A model generated the notes under the pieces. That model saw nothing but the letters and a program-made list of their open reading frames with translations. It had not been told where the DNA came from and did not search any database. A program made the translations under genes and the position numbers. 64,000 nucleotides of DNA from Bacteroides pyogenes_A (GTDB lineage: Bacteria > Bacteroidota > Bacteroidia > Bacteroidales > Bacteroidaceae): NCBI RefSeq assembly GCF_048595595.1, contig NZ_CP184347.1. One strand, written 5' to 3'. Positions 1-8,464 of the stretch are shown here, in pieces; position 1 is the first letter of the stretch, and each line of letters begins with the position of its first letter.

Positions 1-1
1 A

Positions 2-913
2 GATGAAACAAGGCTGATCTTTGTAAAAGATCTGACAGGATTGCCCGATTGCCGGAAAGAGAGCGGAATCAAGGTATTCAGCTGTATGGAGGTGAACGAT
101 ACGAATCCGCTGAATAATCTGAGCTTTACGCTAAAGAAAAGCGGGAAACCGTTGATCGACGTATTGATAATCTTTTCCGCCAACATCAATTATGACGAAA
201 AGACAGGGCGCGTATACATATATAATAATGAGAACGTACAAGCGATTCTCGACAAACGCGAACATTATCTGAAACCGTTACAAGACAGAGGGATGAAAGT
301 AATCCTCGGAATCTTGGGCAATCATGACCGTTCGGGTATCGCCAATTTGGCAGACGAAACGGCAAAAGCTTTCGCACAGGAAGTAAAAGCCATGTGCGAC
401 GCCTATAATCTGGACGGTATCTTTGTAGACGACGAGTATTCAAAATACGAGTACCAAAACATTACGCCGGGATTCGTATATCCATCCAGACAAGCTGCCG
501 CACGCTTATGTTACGAGGTTAAAATGGCACAGCCGGACAGATGGGTTATTGCCTATGCGTACAGCACAACTTATAGCTTACCGCCAGTAGACGGCAAGCA
601 GTCAGGCGAATTTGTAGACTATGCGTTGCATGATTATGGCGGATCTTCCGATTTAAGCCGTGAATTTCCGGGCATGCCTAAAATGAATATGGGGCTCCAC
701 TCTCAGGAGTATAGCCGGGGATATTGGGCATACGAAAGCCAGTTAGTACAGATGAGAAAAAACGGATACGGTTCACATATGATTTTTGCGATGGACCCCA
801 ATCGCTGGAATTTCGAATATGGGCAGTTGACATCTATGCAACGCATAGCACGAGCCTTTTACGACGACGAACTCGTGTTCGACGGGAAGAAATATCCGAA
901 AGATTGGAAGTAA
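2..913 (+). CDS. GH18 endo-beta-N-acetylglucosaminidase-like protein, 5'-truncated by the window edge
   Basis: The reading frame is open back to base 2, so the true start lies upstream. The TTG at 41 is inside the gene and is not a start. The visible part is a GH18 TIM-barrel resembling EndoF/EndoH and Bacteroides EndoBT-type enzymes, which cut the chitobiose core of N-glycans. The catalytic signature DGIFVDDE (codons near 412-435) keeps the general-acid Glu and the substrate-assisting Asp of the DGxxxDxE motif. Tyr/Trp-rich stretches such as YAYSTTYS and HDYGG resemble the barrel-lining loops of the family. A signal peptide and any N-terminal DUF1735/Ig-like domain would lie outside the window. 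It is followed after 73 bp by a lipoprotein gene on the same strand, so it is probably the distal enzyme of a PUL that extends upstream. Family assignment is confident; exact glycan preference cannot be read. Confidence 0.85.
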   Translation, partial: DETRLIFVKDLTGLPDCRKESGIKVFSCMEVNDTNPLNNLSFTLKKSGKPLIDVLIIFSANINYDEKTGRVYIYNNENVQAILDKREHYLKPLQDRGMKVILGILGNHDRSGIANLADETAKAFAQEVKAMCDAYNLDGIFVDDEYSKYEYQNITPGFVYPSRQAAARLCYEVKMAQPDRWVIAYAYSTTYSLPPVDGKQSGEFVDYALHDYGGSSDLSREFPGMPKMNMGLHSQEYSRGYWAYESQLVQMRKNGYGSHMIFAMDPNRWNFEYGQLTSMQRIARAFYDDELVFDGKKYPKDWK

Positions 914-986
914 TAATCTGATATTCATATCATATAGACATGACATACAATTGTAATTCTCATCAATATATTAAATAGACAAAGAA

Positions 987-2264
987 ATGAAAAACGTATA
1001 TAAGAAGTCAATCTTAGGGATTATGAGTATTCTGCTTTTCGGATTGGCCGGTTGTGATAAAAAGAATGAAGAACTTCCTGTTGAAATAAAGCACGATTTA
1101 AAAGTTAGTGCAGAGTCTTTACGCTTAAAAACAGGAGAAGAAAATAAAACAAGTATTCGAATATTAGAGGGAGCCGGAGGATATGCGGTTTTTTCTACAA
1201 ATGAAGAAGTAGCCTTAACCACCATAGAAGGCAACGACTTAGTAATTACAGGTATTCGGCAAGGCACTGCATCTGCAGTGCTCTCCGACCAAGCCGGGAA
1301 TTACCTTAAGATTCCCATAAGGATATATCTGACAGATGTACTGAGAACAGACAAACAAGAAGTTCAAATCAAAGGCCTCGTAGGAAAAAGGAAAAAAGCA
1401 AGCATAGAAATTCTGGAAGGAAATGGAAAGTATGAAGTCGTAAGCGATAATGATCAAGTCAAAGTTAGTGTCGATAATGCCAATCCTAATATAATCAATA
1501 TTGAAGCAGTAATAAGCTCGGAAGAAATCAAGAGCATGATTTCTGTGACAGACGATGAATCAAAAATGGTGATCACAATCAACGTAACAGTAACTCCTAC
1601 TACTGAACCTTTCGACGAAAATGCGCTATCCGAAATAACAAAGGACAACAGAAGACGTTATTCATACGATGACGAAGAAGTCAAAAGTCCGTGGAGTGGT
1701 GTTCCTACACTAACGCAAACGATTGAAAAAGATAAGTATGTTTATTCGCTCAAAGTCCGATACACCGCTATTATTATCAAGTTTAAAGGCGATATGAAAG
1801 TGGGAGAAAAAGCAGAAGCTGAGCTATATTATCAAAAAGATTATAATGTCCCTGCAATAAAAGAACCTGTCAAGTTAAAAATTATCAAGTCAGAAGGAGG
1901 GCTCATTTGGGCTACCTTTAGCTATGAAAAAGACGGGAATATACACTATGGTTATTTCTGCGATAAAATGTTCGATAAAGAAATCAAACCATTGATATTA
2001 GAGCATTACGAGGTTAAAATCTCAGCCAAAAAAGGAGAGGAAAAAACCGTGAAAGTCAAAATTCTATCAGGAAGTGGAGAGTATGACGTATATTGTGACG
2101 ATTCCGAAGCAATATACGTTGACGAATTGGATGGCGTAATTTCTATCACCGGAACCTTCGAAGAAGGAGATGCAGAGACAACAACTACAGTTCATGTTAC
2201 CGATAAATTCAGCAAAAAAGAAGCGAGCATTAAGGTTACTTTGCAGCTATTGGAAGAAGAATAA
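987..2264 (+). CDS. Lipoprotein with three bacterial Ig-like repeats
   Basis: The protein has 425 residues, with a lipoprotein signal peptide ending in the lipobox LAGC (Cys23), so it should be anchored in the outer membrane. The rest is beta-rich. Three modules begin with related strands: ILEGAGGY near residue 50, ILEGNGKY near 143 and ILSGSGEY near 358. Each is followed by a V-x-S/C-D-N/D-like turn and a closing beta strand, as in bacterial Ig-like (Big2-type) domains. The region around residues 215-330 is different and may be a separate ligand-binding domain. No catalytic motif is visible. The same module type recurs in the lipoprotein at 18503-19429. Its position after the GH18 gene suggests a surface glycan-binding or spacer lipoprotein of that PUL, which is inference. 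An IS element sits 51 bp after its stop codon. Confidence 0.6.
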   Translation: MKNVYKKSILGIMSILLFGLAGCDKKNEELPVEIKHDLKVSAESLRLKTGEENKTSIRILEGAGGYAVFSTNEEVALTTIEGNDLVITGIRQGTASAVLSDQAGNYLKIPIRIYLTDVLRTDKQEVQIKGLVGKRKKASIEILEGNGKYEVVSDNDQVKVSVDNANPNIINIEAVISSEEIKSMISVTDDESKMVITINVTVTPTTEPFDENALSEITKDNRRRYSYDDEEVKSPWSGVPTLTQTIEKDKYVYSLKVRYTAIIIKFKGDMKVGEKAEAELYYQKDYNVPAIKEPVKLKIIKSEGGLIWATFSYEKDGNIHYGYFCDKMFDKEIKPLILEHYEVKISAKKGEEKTVKVKILSGSGEYDVYCDDSEAIYVDELDGVISITGTFEEGDAETTTTVHVTDKFSKKEASIKVTLQLLEEE

Positions 2265-2315
2265 ACAACTTTTTCTAAACGAGGCAGTAATTGATAGAGC
2301 TCCATAAGCATATTT

Positions 2316-2333
2316 AACGTGAGTTCGATATAA
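2316..2333 (+). repeat. Left terminal inverted repeat of the IS982-family element
   Basis: AACGTGAGTTCGATATAA is matched exactly, in reverse complement, by 3333-3350. The flanking base pair (2315/3351) also pairs, but it is better read as part of the ATTT duplication. Confidence 0.9.
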
Positions 2334-2424
2334 CGATTACAATTATTTGTTTGAATAATAGGAACATAGCGATAAAAGTATTAAATTTATAGTGTCCAAT
2401 TATAACCTTTAAACGATTATCACT

Positions 2425-3330
2425 ATGTTCCCAGAGTCTAAAGTTACGGAGATTTATTGTATGGCAGATGATTTTTGCAAGGAATTTGCAGTTCAACAAG
2501 AAAAATATCTGGTTGAGGATAATTCACTCCCGCATCGCAATAAGCCCAATCGTATGAGCGATGCGGAAATTATGGTAATCCTTATTCTGTTCCATTCGGG
2601 TGGTTTCCGTTGCTTCAAACACTATTATCAGGAATATGTCTGCAAACATCTGACACACCTGTTCCCCCAGAGAGTTTCGTATAACCGTTTTGTGGAACTG
2701 GAAAAGGAAGTGTTGCTCTCGCTGACTATCTTCATAAAGCAAGTTCTGTTGGGAGAATGTACCGGAATCAGTTTCGTGGATTCTACCCCTTTACGCGTCT
2801 GCCGTAATCAACGGATTCTGATTCACAAGACATTCGAGGGCCTTGCCGAACGGGGGAAATGTTCCATGGGATGGTTCTTCGGGTTTAAACTGCATCTGAT
2901 TATCAATGATAAGGGAGAGATACTGAACTTTATGTTCACTTCGGGTAACGTGGATGACAGAGAGCCTTTGAAACAGAGCCGGTTCGTAAAGAATGTAAAA
3001 GGGAAATTGTGTGGCGATAAGGGATATATCGGACAAGCATTGTTTGAAAATCTATTCATGAATGGAATACAACTGATAACAAAAGTCAAGAATAATATGA
3101 AGAATTCCCTTATGAGTATTGCTGATAAAATCATTCTCAGGAAACGGGCACTGATTGAAACGGTTAATGACGAGTTGAAGAACATCGCACAGATTGAGCA
3201 TTCCAGACACCGATCTTTCGACAACTTCATTGCAAACGCACTCTCGGCAATAGCAGCATATTGTTTCTTTGAAAAGAAACCAGCCATTGATGTCAGTTAC
3301 ATAAATGACGGGCAACTAAGAATGTTCTAA
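2425..3330 (+). CDS. IS982-family transposase
   Basis: This 301-residue DDE transposase fills the IS element between its inverted repeats. The catalytic triad can be placed at FVDSTPLRV (Asp), CGDKGYIG (Asp) and RKRALIETVNDELK (Glu), with the spacing and the R-x-x-I-E context typical of IS982. The C-terminal H-S-R-H-R-S motif is also characteristic. The length fits an intact IS982-type enzyme of about 290-300 residues and no frameshift is seen, so it is probably functional. The ATG at 2425 follows a 91-bp leader after the left inverted repeat. Confidence 0.92.
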   Translation: MFPESKVTEIYCMADDFCKEFAVQQEKYLVEDNSLPHRNKPNRMSDAEIMVILILFHSGGFRCFKHYYQEYVCKHLTHLFPQRVSYNRFVELEKEVLLSLTIFIKQVLLGECTGISFVDSTPLRVCRNQRILIHKTFEGLAERGKCSMGWFFGFKLHLIINDKGEILNFMFTSGNVDDREPLKQSRFVKNVKGKLCGDKGYIGQALFENLFMNGIQLITKVKNNMKNSLMSIADKIILRKRALIETVNDELKNIAQIEHSRHRSFDNFIANALSAIAAYCFFEKKPAIDVSYINDGQLRMF

Positions 3331-3332
3331 AA

Positions 3333-3350
3333 TTATATCGAACTCACGTT
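3333..3350 (+). repeat. Right terminal inverted repeat of the IS982-family element
   Basis: This is the exact reverse complement of 2316-2333. It begins 2 bp after the transposase stop codon. Confidence 0.9.
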
Positions 3351-3419
3351 ATTTATCCAGAATTGACCTTGAGTTATACTGAAAGATCTTTATCAAAGAC
3401 TTCCCCAATACTATTATAA

Positions 3420-3469
3420 AAGCAAGTACTATTCTGCTCATAAAAACAGAAGCAGGATGGTACTTGCTT
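3420..3469. terminator. Hairpin between the IS element and the acyl-CoA synthetase gene
   Basis: A 10-bp perfect stem (AAGCAAGTAC with GTACTTGCTT) encloses a smaller CTGCT/AGCAG stem. The plus strand continues GCATTTTATT. It is placed to stop transcription from the left-hand genes and from the convergent synthetase gene. Confidence 0.6.
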
Positions 3470-3530
3470 GCATTTTATTAAAGTAAAAACAACCTTGCAG
3501 TCCGGATAAAATTGATCACCCCGGACATCC

Positions 3531-5600
3531 TCACTCCGCCTTTTTCTCTATCCGGATGCGGGCATCCACAGCTATCACCCACTTCTCGGTGGCGAGTAGC
3601 GGATTGATGTCCATTTCCTTAATCTCTGTGGCAAACCGGAGCAGTGTAGACAGGCCGACGATGATCTCGGCAAACTTGTCTTCGTTCACACCTTTTTGTC
3701 CGCGCGTGCCCTGAATGATTTTGTACGCGCGCAAGGAGCGTATCATCGAATAGGCTTCGGGGTAAGACAGCGGAGCGAGACCGGAGGAGACATCTTTCAA
3801 TACTTCGACAAAGATGCCGCCCAATCCGCAGAGCACCACATGCCCGAACTTCTCTTCGTATTTGGCGCCGATAAACAGTTCCGTACCTTTGAGCATAGGC
3901 TGCACCATGACGGCTTTCGCATCGGGAATCTGCATCATGCGGTCGAACTCCAGAGCCAGATGTTGCTCTCCCTTGATGTTGAGCACCACTCCGCCTACAT
4001 CCGATTTGTGTACCGGGCCCACCACTTTCGCCACTACGGGGAATCCGCAACGGCGGGCGAAAGCGATTACTTGTTCCTTATTGTCCGAAACAAACTCGTC
4101 GACCAACGGTATGCCGGCGGCGTGCAGCAATGCCTGCACGTAATGAGGCTCAATGTATCCGTTTTCGGGAATGGAGTCGATGATTCGCCGGATGCGGGGA
4201 ATGTCTACGCCCAGCAATTCGATCTCCGAAGCGGCAGGACGAGGAACGTTCATGATGCGTGAGAGGGCCGTGCCCAGCGTTACTTCATCGGAGAAATTCA
4301 CATGTCCTTTGGCAAGAAATTCTTCCACTTCGGCGCCGGCGGTATTCACAGAAGGCAAGATGGGGAAGATCGGCTTGCGACAGGTTTGCATCTTCTCGTG
4401 AAGCACGTCGTACATATCGAACATCGTCACCAGTCCCGGTGTGCCGAAGATGGCCATCACGGCATCTATGTTGTCAAACTTGTTTTCACAGAAGTCGAGA
4501 CATAGGCGCAAGTGTTCGGGAGTACCCGTGGCAAGCACGTCGATCGGATTGCCCACCGAAGCGCCGGGAAACAGTTGTGCCTTCAAGGCTTCGGCTGCTT
4601 CGCCTTCGAGTTTGGGAACATTCATGCCGCCTTTGCTCAATGCGTCGGTCAGCATCACTCCCGGTCCTCCGGCATGGGTGATGATGGCTACGTTCTTTCC
4701 TTTCAGCTCGGGCAACGTAAAGACGCAACCCACCGTCGTGAGCTCCTCGCGCGAGAAGCAACGCACGATTCCTGCCTTACGGAAAAGAGCTTCCACCGCC
4801 GAGTCGGAACTGGCTATGGCTCCCGTATGCGAAGAAGCCGCGCGGCTGCCGCTTTCGGAACTGCCCGCCTTGATGGCGGCTATCTTGCAGCCCTTGCGTA
4901 TGAGCGAAGAAGCATGGAAAAGCAATCGGTCGGGGTCTTTAATGTTTTCGATATACAGCAGTTTGATGCGCGAATCTTTTTCCGCGTCGAAATGTTCGTC
5001 CATATACTGCAACACATCTTCTACGCCGATCTGTTTGCCGTTTCCCACCGACCATACGGAGTTGAACAGCAGTCCCTTCGTCACTGCGCTCTCCAGAATG
5101 AATACCGCCGTAGCTCCCGAACTGGAGATCAGATCTGCCCCCGCCGGGCTCAAGCTGGGAATGGGACGGCTAAACACGCTGTGATGCCAAGTATTGAGCA
5201 ACCCGATACAGTTCGGTCCGATCAGTGAAGCTCCGTAGCGGTTCACCGTATCCAGAATCTGCTGTTCGAGCAATGCCCCTTCGTGCGTTTCTTCGCCGAA
5301 TCCGGCAGAAAGTACGATAAACGCCTTTGTCTTTTTCTCGCTTGCCAGCACCTCCACTGCTGCCGGACACATCGCCGCCGGGATAGCGAGAATGGCCAAT
5401 TCGGTATCAGGCAGCTCCCTTACATCGGCAAAAGCCTCCACGCCTTGTATCTCTTTCTCCTTCGGGTTCACGGCTCTGATTTCTCCCCGATAACCGCCCG
5501 CTATCAGGTTTCTCAGAATAGCCCCGCCCGGCTTATGCACATTATTCGACGCCCCTACTACAACAATGCTGCGGGGGCGAAGCAACTGGCTTGTAATCAT
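3531..5600 (-). CDS. ADP-forming acetate/acyl-CoA synthetase, fused alpha-beta type
   Basis: The 689-residue protein is read from the ATG at 5600. It converts acyl-CoA, ADP and phosphate to the acid, CoA and ATP, or the reverse, giving substrate-level ATP from fermentation acids in the cytoplasm. Domain order: CoA-binding Rossmann domain (residues about 5-130, SIVVVGAS near the start), succinyl-CoA ligase-like flavodoxin domain with the SSHTGA motif whose His is the phosphorylated residue in this family (about 145-290), and a C-terminal ATP-grasp domain (about 470-689) with FPVVAKVVGP and GGIFVE. An upstream in-frame extension to 5729 is rejected because a Bacteroides promoter (5632-5663) lies inside it. 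Monocistronic and divergent from the TonB-receptor operon. Substrate range (acetate, propionate, branched acids) cannot be read. Confidence 0.9.
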   Translation of the reverse strand: MITSQLLRPRSIVVVGASNNVHKPGGAILRNLIAGGYRGEIRAVNPKEKEIQGVEAFADVRELPDTELAILAIPAAMCPAAVEVLASEKKTKAFIVLSAGFGEETHEGALLEQQILDTVNRYGASLIGPNCIGLLNTWHHSVFSRPIPSLSPAGADLISSSGATAVFILESAVTKGLLFNSVWSVGNGKQIGVEDVLQYMDEHFDAEKDSRIKLLYIENIKDPDRLLFHASSLIRKGCKIAAIKAGSSESGSRAASSHTGAIASSDSAVEALFRKAGIVRCFSREELTTVGCVFTLPELKGKNVAIITHAGGPGVMLTDALSKGGMNVPKLEGEAAEALKAQLFPGASVGNPIDVLATGTPEHLRLCLDFCENKFDNIDAVMAIFGTPGLVTMFDMYDVLHEKMQTCRKPIFPILPSVNTAGAEVEEFLAKGHVNFSDEVTLGTALSRIMNVPRPAASEIELLGVDIPRIRRIIDSIPENGYIEPHYVQALLHAAGIPLVDEFVSDNKEQVIAFARRCGFPVVAKVVGPVHKSDVGGVVLNIKGEQHLALEFDRMMQIPDAKAVMVQPMLKGTELFIGAKYEEKFGHVVLCGLGGIFVEVLKDVSSGLAPLSYPEAYSMIRSLRAYKIIQGTRGQKGVNEDKFAEIIVGLSTLLRFATEIKEMDINPLLATEKWVIAVDARIRIEKKAE

Positions 5601-5631
5601 ATCGTATGCAGATTTTGGTTGAACATAAGCG

Positions 5632-5663
5632 CAAATATATCCTTTCTCCGAAGAAAATGCAAA
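5632..5663 (-). promoter_or_regulatory. Bacteroides-type promoter of the acyl-CoA synthetase gene
   Basis: On the minus strand, TTTG (5660-5663), a 20-bp spacer and TATATTTG (5632-5639) match TTTG-N19-21-TAnnTTTG. The expected transcript starts near 5626, leaving a leader of about 25 nt before the ATG at 5600. This decides the start codon. Confidence 0.75.
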
Positions 5664-5795
5664 AATATGCAGAAGATATTCCGGCACCGGGCATAAACGC
5701 ACCCGCACTTCAGGCTCTCGCACCGGCAACGGGATGCTGAATGCCGACAGCCGCAGGCAATGTCACTCAACCTCGTGGCGATCGATGGACAGGAT

Positions 5796-5880
5796 AGTTT
5801 CCCACTGGGGAAACTTTATTTTCCCCGTATGGAAACTTTTGTGTCCCCAATGGGAAACTTTTGTTTCAATGAAGGGAAAC
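5796..5880. repeat. 22-bp-period GGGAAACTTTTG repeat array
   Basis: GGAAAC occurs at 5809, 5831, 5853 and 5875, exactly 22 bp apart. Three copies continue as GGAAACTTTT or GGAAACTTTA. The array opens with a 20-bp hairpin, AGTTTCCC-ACTG-GGGAAACT (5796-5815). The same 20 bases occur at 56775-56794. It lies between the two divergent promoters at 5632-5663 and 6007-6037; nothing else is recognised in that 560-bp gap. Confidence 0.85.
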
Positions 5881-6006
5881 TCCGCTTCATCCGTACGAAG
5901 CAATGATTTGCGAAGAATCTGCCGGAAGAGAGCCCTCAGACTGAACAGAAATATTCATATACTAAAAAAAAGGTATTTTATTCTTATCAATACCTGAATA
6001 TAGCGA

Positions 6007-6037
6007 TTGCGGTACGATTAGGCTATACGTAACTTTG
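6007..6037 (+). promoter_or_regulatory. Promoter of the nine-gene TonB receptor/SusCD operon
   Basis: TTG (6007-6009), a 20-bp spacer and TAACTTTG (6030-6037) match the Bacteroides consensus. Transcription should start near 6044, giving a leader of about 117 nt. The in-frame TTG at 6035 lies inside the -7 box, so it cannot be the start codon. Confidence 0.75.
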
Positions 6038-6160
6038 CGCCATGATTTAAAGTTGGCATTCCGGTTTAGTAATTACATTTATAAAACGCTAAGAATCAAC
6101 GATTCTTTTTATTCTACAAATCAAGAAAGCGTTATAACTCTTCGTTTTTATACACATAAT

Positions 6161-8413
6161 ATGACAATAAGCAGAAAACCGTTGTTCATTATTCTCCTTG
6201 CTTTGGGACAAACGCATGCCTACTCGCAAGAGCAAAAGCAAAATCAAGAACAGGAAACCAAGAACGACTCCGTCTACCAGCTCCAAGAGGTGGTAGTCTC
6301 ATCCCGGCAAATACTCGGAAGCAAGTTTAAAGCCAGAAACCGCACCGGTTCGGCCTATTACATCTCGCCCGAAGAAATACGAAAAATGGGATATACAGAC
6401 ATCAACCGCATGCTGAAAGCGGTTCCGGGAGTAAACATGTACGAAGAAGACGGTTTCGGGCTGCGCCCGAACATCAGCTTGCGCGGCACGAAAGCCGAAC
6501 GAAGCGAACGCATCTCCATCATGGAAGACGGGATACTGGCCGCTCCAGCTCCTTATTCGGCTCCGGCAGCGTATTATTTCCCCAATGCCGCCCGCATGGA
6601 AGCCGTCGAAGTGCTGAAAGGAAGCAGTCAGGTGCAGTATGGCCCGTTCACTACGGGAGGAGCCATCAACATGGTATCGACTCCCATACCGAACGCTTTC
6701 TCAGGCAAGGCGAACCTCTCTTACGGAAGCAAGAACACGTTCAAGTCGCATACGCACATCGGAAACATGTGGAAGCACTTCGGCTTTGTGATGGAATACC
6801 TGCGCTATCAGTCGGACGGATTCAAGAAATACGAAGACCATCCCGTCAAAGGATTCACCAGAGACGACCTCATAGCCAAAGTAATGGTGAAAACCGACAA
6901 AGGCACGGGTGTAAACCATGCACTGGAACTGAAGTTCGGATACGCGGGCGAGAACTCGGACGAAACGTATGTGGGGCTTTCCGAAAAGGATTTCAAGCAA
7001 ACTCCTTTCCTCCGCTATGCCGGCTCACAGATGGACGAGATGAAAACCAATCACCGGCAATGGGTAGCCACTTACCTGCTCAACTTCTCCAACAAACTGA
7101 AAGTAACCACCAACGCATATTACAACCGCTTCCACCGCAACTGGTACAAACTGAACGACGTAAGGGCGGGAATCACCTCTAAAGAAAAGAGGTCTATTGC
7201 CGATGTGCTCATCGATCCGGAAACAAACATCCGTTACTTCGACATACTGACGGGCAAAACCGACCGCGAAGGCGAAGCGCTGCTGGTAAGGGCCAACAAC
7301 AGGACGTATCGTGCCAAAGGCATACAAACCAAAGCGGAATACCGCTTCAACCTGAATGAGTTCTTCTTCGATATAGAGTTCGGACTGCGTTTTCATCACG
7401 ATGAGGAAGACCGCTTCCAATGGGACGATGCCTACTCCATGAAGAACAAGAAGATGGTGCTGTTCATGGAAGGCATTCACGGGACGAACGCCAACCGCAT
7501 CACATCGGCGGACGCACTGGCAAGCTACCTGCTCGCCAAATTAAGATACAACTCATGGACTATCACTGCCGGGTTGCGCTACGAAGACATCGACCTGCTG
7601 AAAAAAGACTATACGAAAGCAGACTTGGAACGTACGGGAAAAGTACGCATCGAAACGCCCAACCATGCGCGCGTTTGGATTCCCGGCGTGGGAGTAAACT
7701 ATCAGCTCGTTCCCGAAGCGTCGGTATTCTTCGGAGTTCACAAAGGATTCGCACCGCCGAGCGCGGAGTTGTATCAAAAACCCGAAAGCAGTGTGAATAT
7801 GGAATTGGGAACACGCGTTTCCGCCGGTAACTTCAAAACAGAGCTGATCGGCTTCTACAACAATTACAGCAATATGCTCGGAAGCGACCTCGCCGCCTCG
7901 GGCGGATTGGGAACGCTCGAACAGTTTAATGTAGGCGAAGCCCGCGTAAAAGGCGTGGAGTTCCTTATGCAATACCAACCTCTGCCCGAAGCGTGGAGAG
8001 TGCGCATGCCCCTGCAAGTATCATATACTTATACCGATACGGAGATGAGAAACTCGTTCTCGAGCCATTCATGGGGCAACGTGATGAAAGGAGACGAGAT
8101 TCCCTACATCTTCAAACACGCGCTGAACATGCAGGTGGGAATAGAGCACAAATGGTTCGACGCAAACATAGGAGCACGCTACAACAGCGATATGCGCACA
8201 TCTCCCGGACAGGGAACAATCGCCGAAAGAGAGAAGGTTCCTGCGCACCTCGTGCTGGACGCATCGGCCAGCATATATGTAAACAAATACCTGACGGTAA
8301 AAGTAAACGCCGTGAACCTGACCAATAAGGTCTATCTCACTTCACGCCATCCGGCAGGGTTGAGGGCAGGGCATCCTTTCGGCATCTACGCAGGAGCTAA
8401 CGTCCGGTTCTGA
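6161..8413 (+). CDS. FecA-like TonB-dependent outer-membrane receptor
   Basis: The 750-residue protein is read from the ATG at 6161, giving a signal peptide that ends near THAYSQ. It is an energised outer-membrane gate for a small ligand. The plug domain (about residues 45-160) carries GYTDINRMLKAVPGV, ISLRGTKAERSERI and the FecA-type APAPYSAPAAYYFP stretch. A 22-stranded barrel follows and ends in the aromatic NVRF. There is no SusC-type carboxypeptidase-regulatory domain and no STN domain, so it belongs to the siderophore/citrate/heme-like class and should not signal to a sigma factor. It is first in an operon with SusC, SusD and six further exported proteins. Iron or heme uptake is the usual role of this class, but the ligand here is inferred. 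The start is fixed by the promoter at 6007-6037. Confidence 0.85.
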   Translation: MTISRKPLFIILLALGQTHAYSQEQKQNQEQETKNDSVYQLQEVVVSSRQILGSKFKARNRTGSAYYISPEEIRKMGYTDINRMLKAVPGVNMYEEDGFGLRPNISLRGTKAERSERISIMEDGILAAPAPYSAPAAYYFPNAARMEAVEVLKGSSQVQYGPFTTGGAINMVSTPIPNAFSGKANLSYGSKNTFKSHTHIGNMWKHFGFVMEYLRYQSDGFKKYEDHPVKGFTRDDLIAKVMVKTDKGTGVNHALELKFGYAGENSDETYVGLSEKDFKQTPFLRYAGSQMDEMKTNHRQWVATYLLNFSNKLKVTTNAYYNRFHRNWYKLNDVRAGITSKEKRSIADVLIDPETNIRYFDILTGKTDREGEALLVRANNRTYRAKGIQTKAEYRFNLNEFFFDIEFGLRFHHDEEDRFQWDDAYSMKNKKMVLFMEGIHGTNANRITSADALASYLLAKLRYNSWTITAGLRYEDIDLLKKDYTKADLERTGKVRIETPNHARVWIPGVGVNYQLVPEASVFFGVHKGFAPPSAELYQKPESSVNMELGTRVSAGNFKTELIGFYNNYSNMLGSDLAASGGLGTLEQFNVGEARVKGVEFLMQYQPLPEAWRVRMPLQVSYTYTDTEMRNSFSSHSWGNVMKGDEIPYIFKHALNMQVGIEHKWFDANIGARYNSDMRTSPGQGTIAEREKVPAHLVLDASASIYVNKYLTVKVNAVNLTNKVYLTSRHPAGLRAGHPFGIYAGANVRF

Positions 8414-8464
8414 ACAAATACATGCAATCATAATAAAAAAGAAGAAATATAACAAGATAAGGCA

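Larger units (their letters stand above)
2316..3350 (+). mobile_element. IS982-family insertion sequence, apparently complete
   Basis: This is a 1035-bp element with perfect 18-bp terminal inverted repeats (2316-2333 and 3333-3350) and one intact transposase gene. ATTT lies directly outside both ends (2312-2315 and 3351-3354) and is a candidate 4-bp target duplication. It landed between the lipoprotein gene ending at 2264 and a hairpin at 3420-3469 that may once have been that gene's terminator. Intact ORF and perfect ends suggest a recent insertion. Confidence 0.88.

Noticed and set aside
5734..5997. 87-codon ORF spanning the 22-bp repeats
   Set aside because: It is an open frame through repetitive DNA upstream of a promoter; its composition is not protein-like.
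6035..6160. Longer TonB-receptor N-terminus
   Set aside because: The -7 box of the promoter overlaps the alternative start and the extension is not signal-peptide-like.
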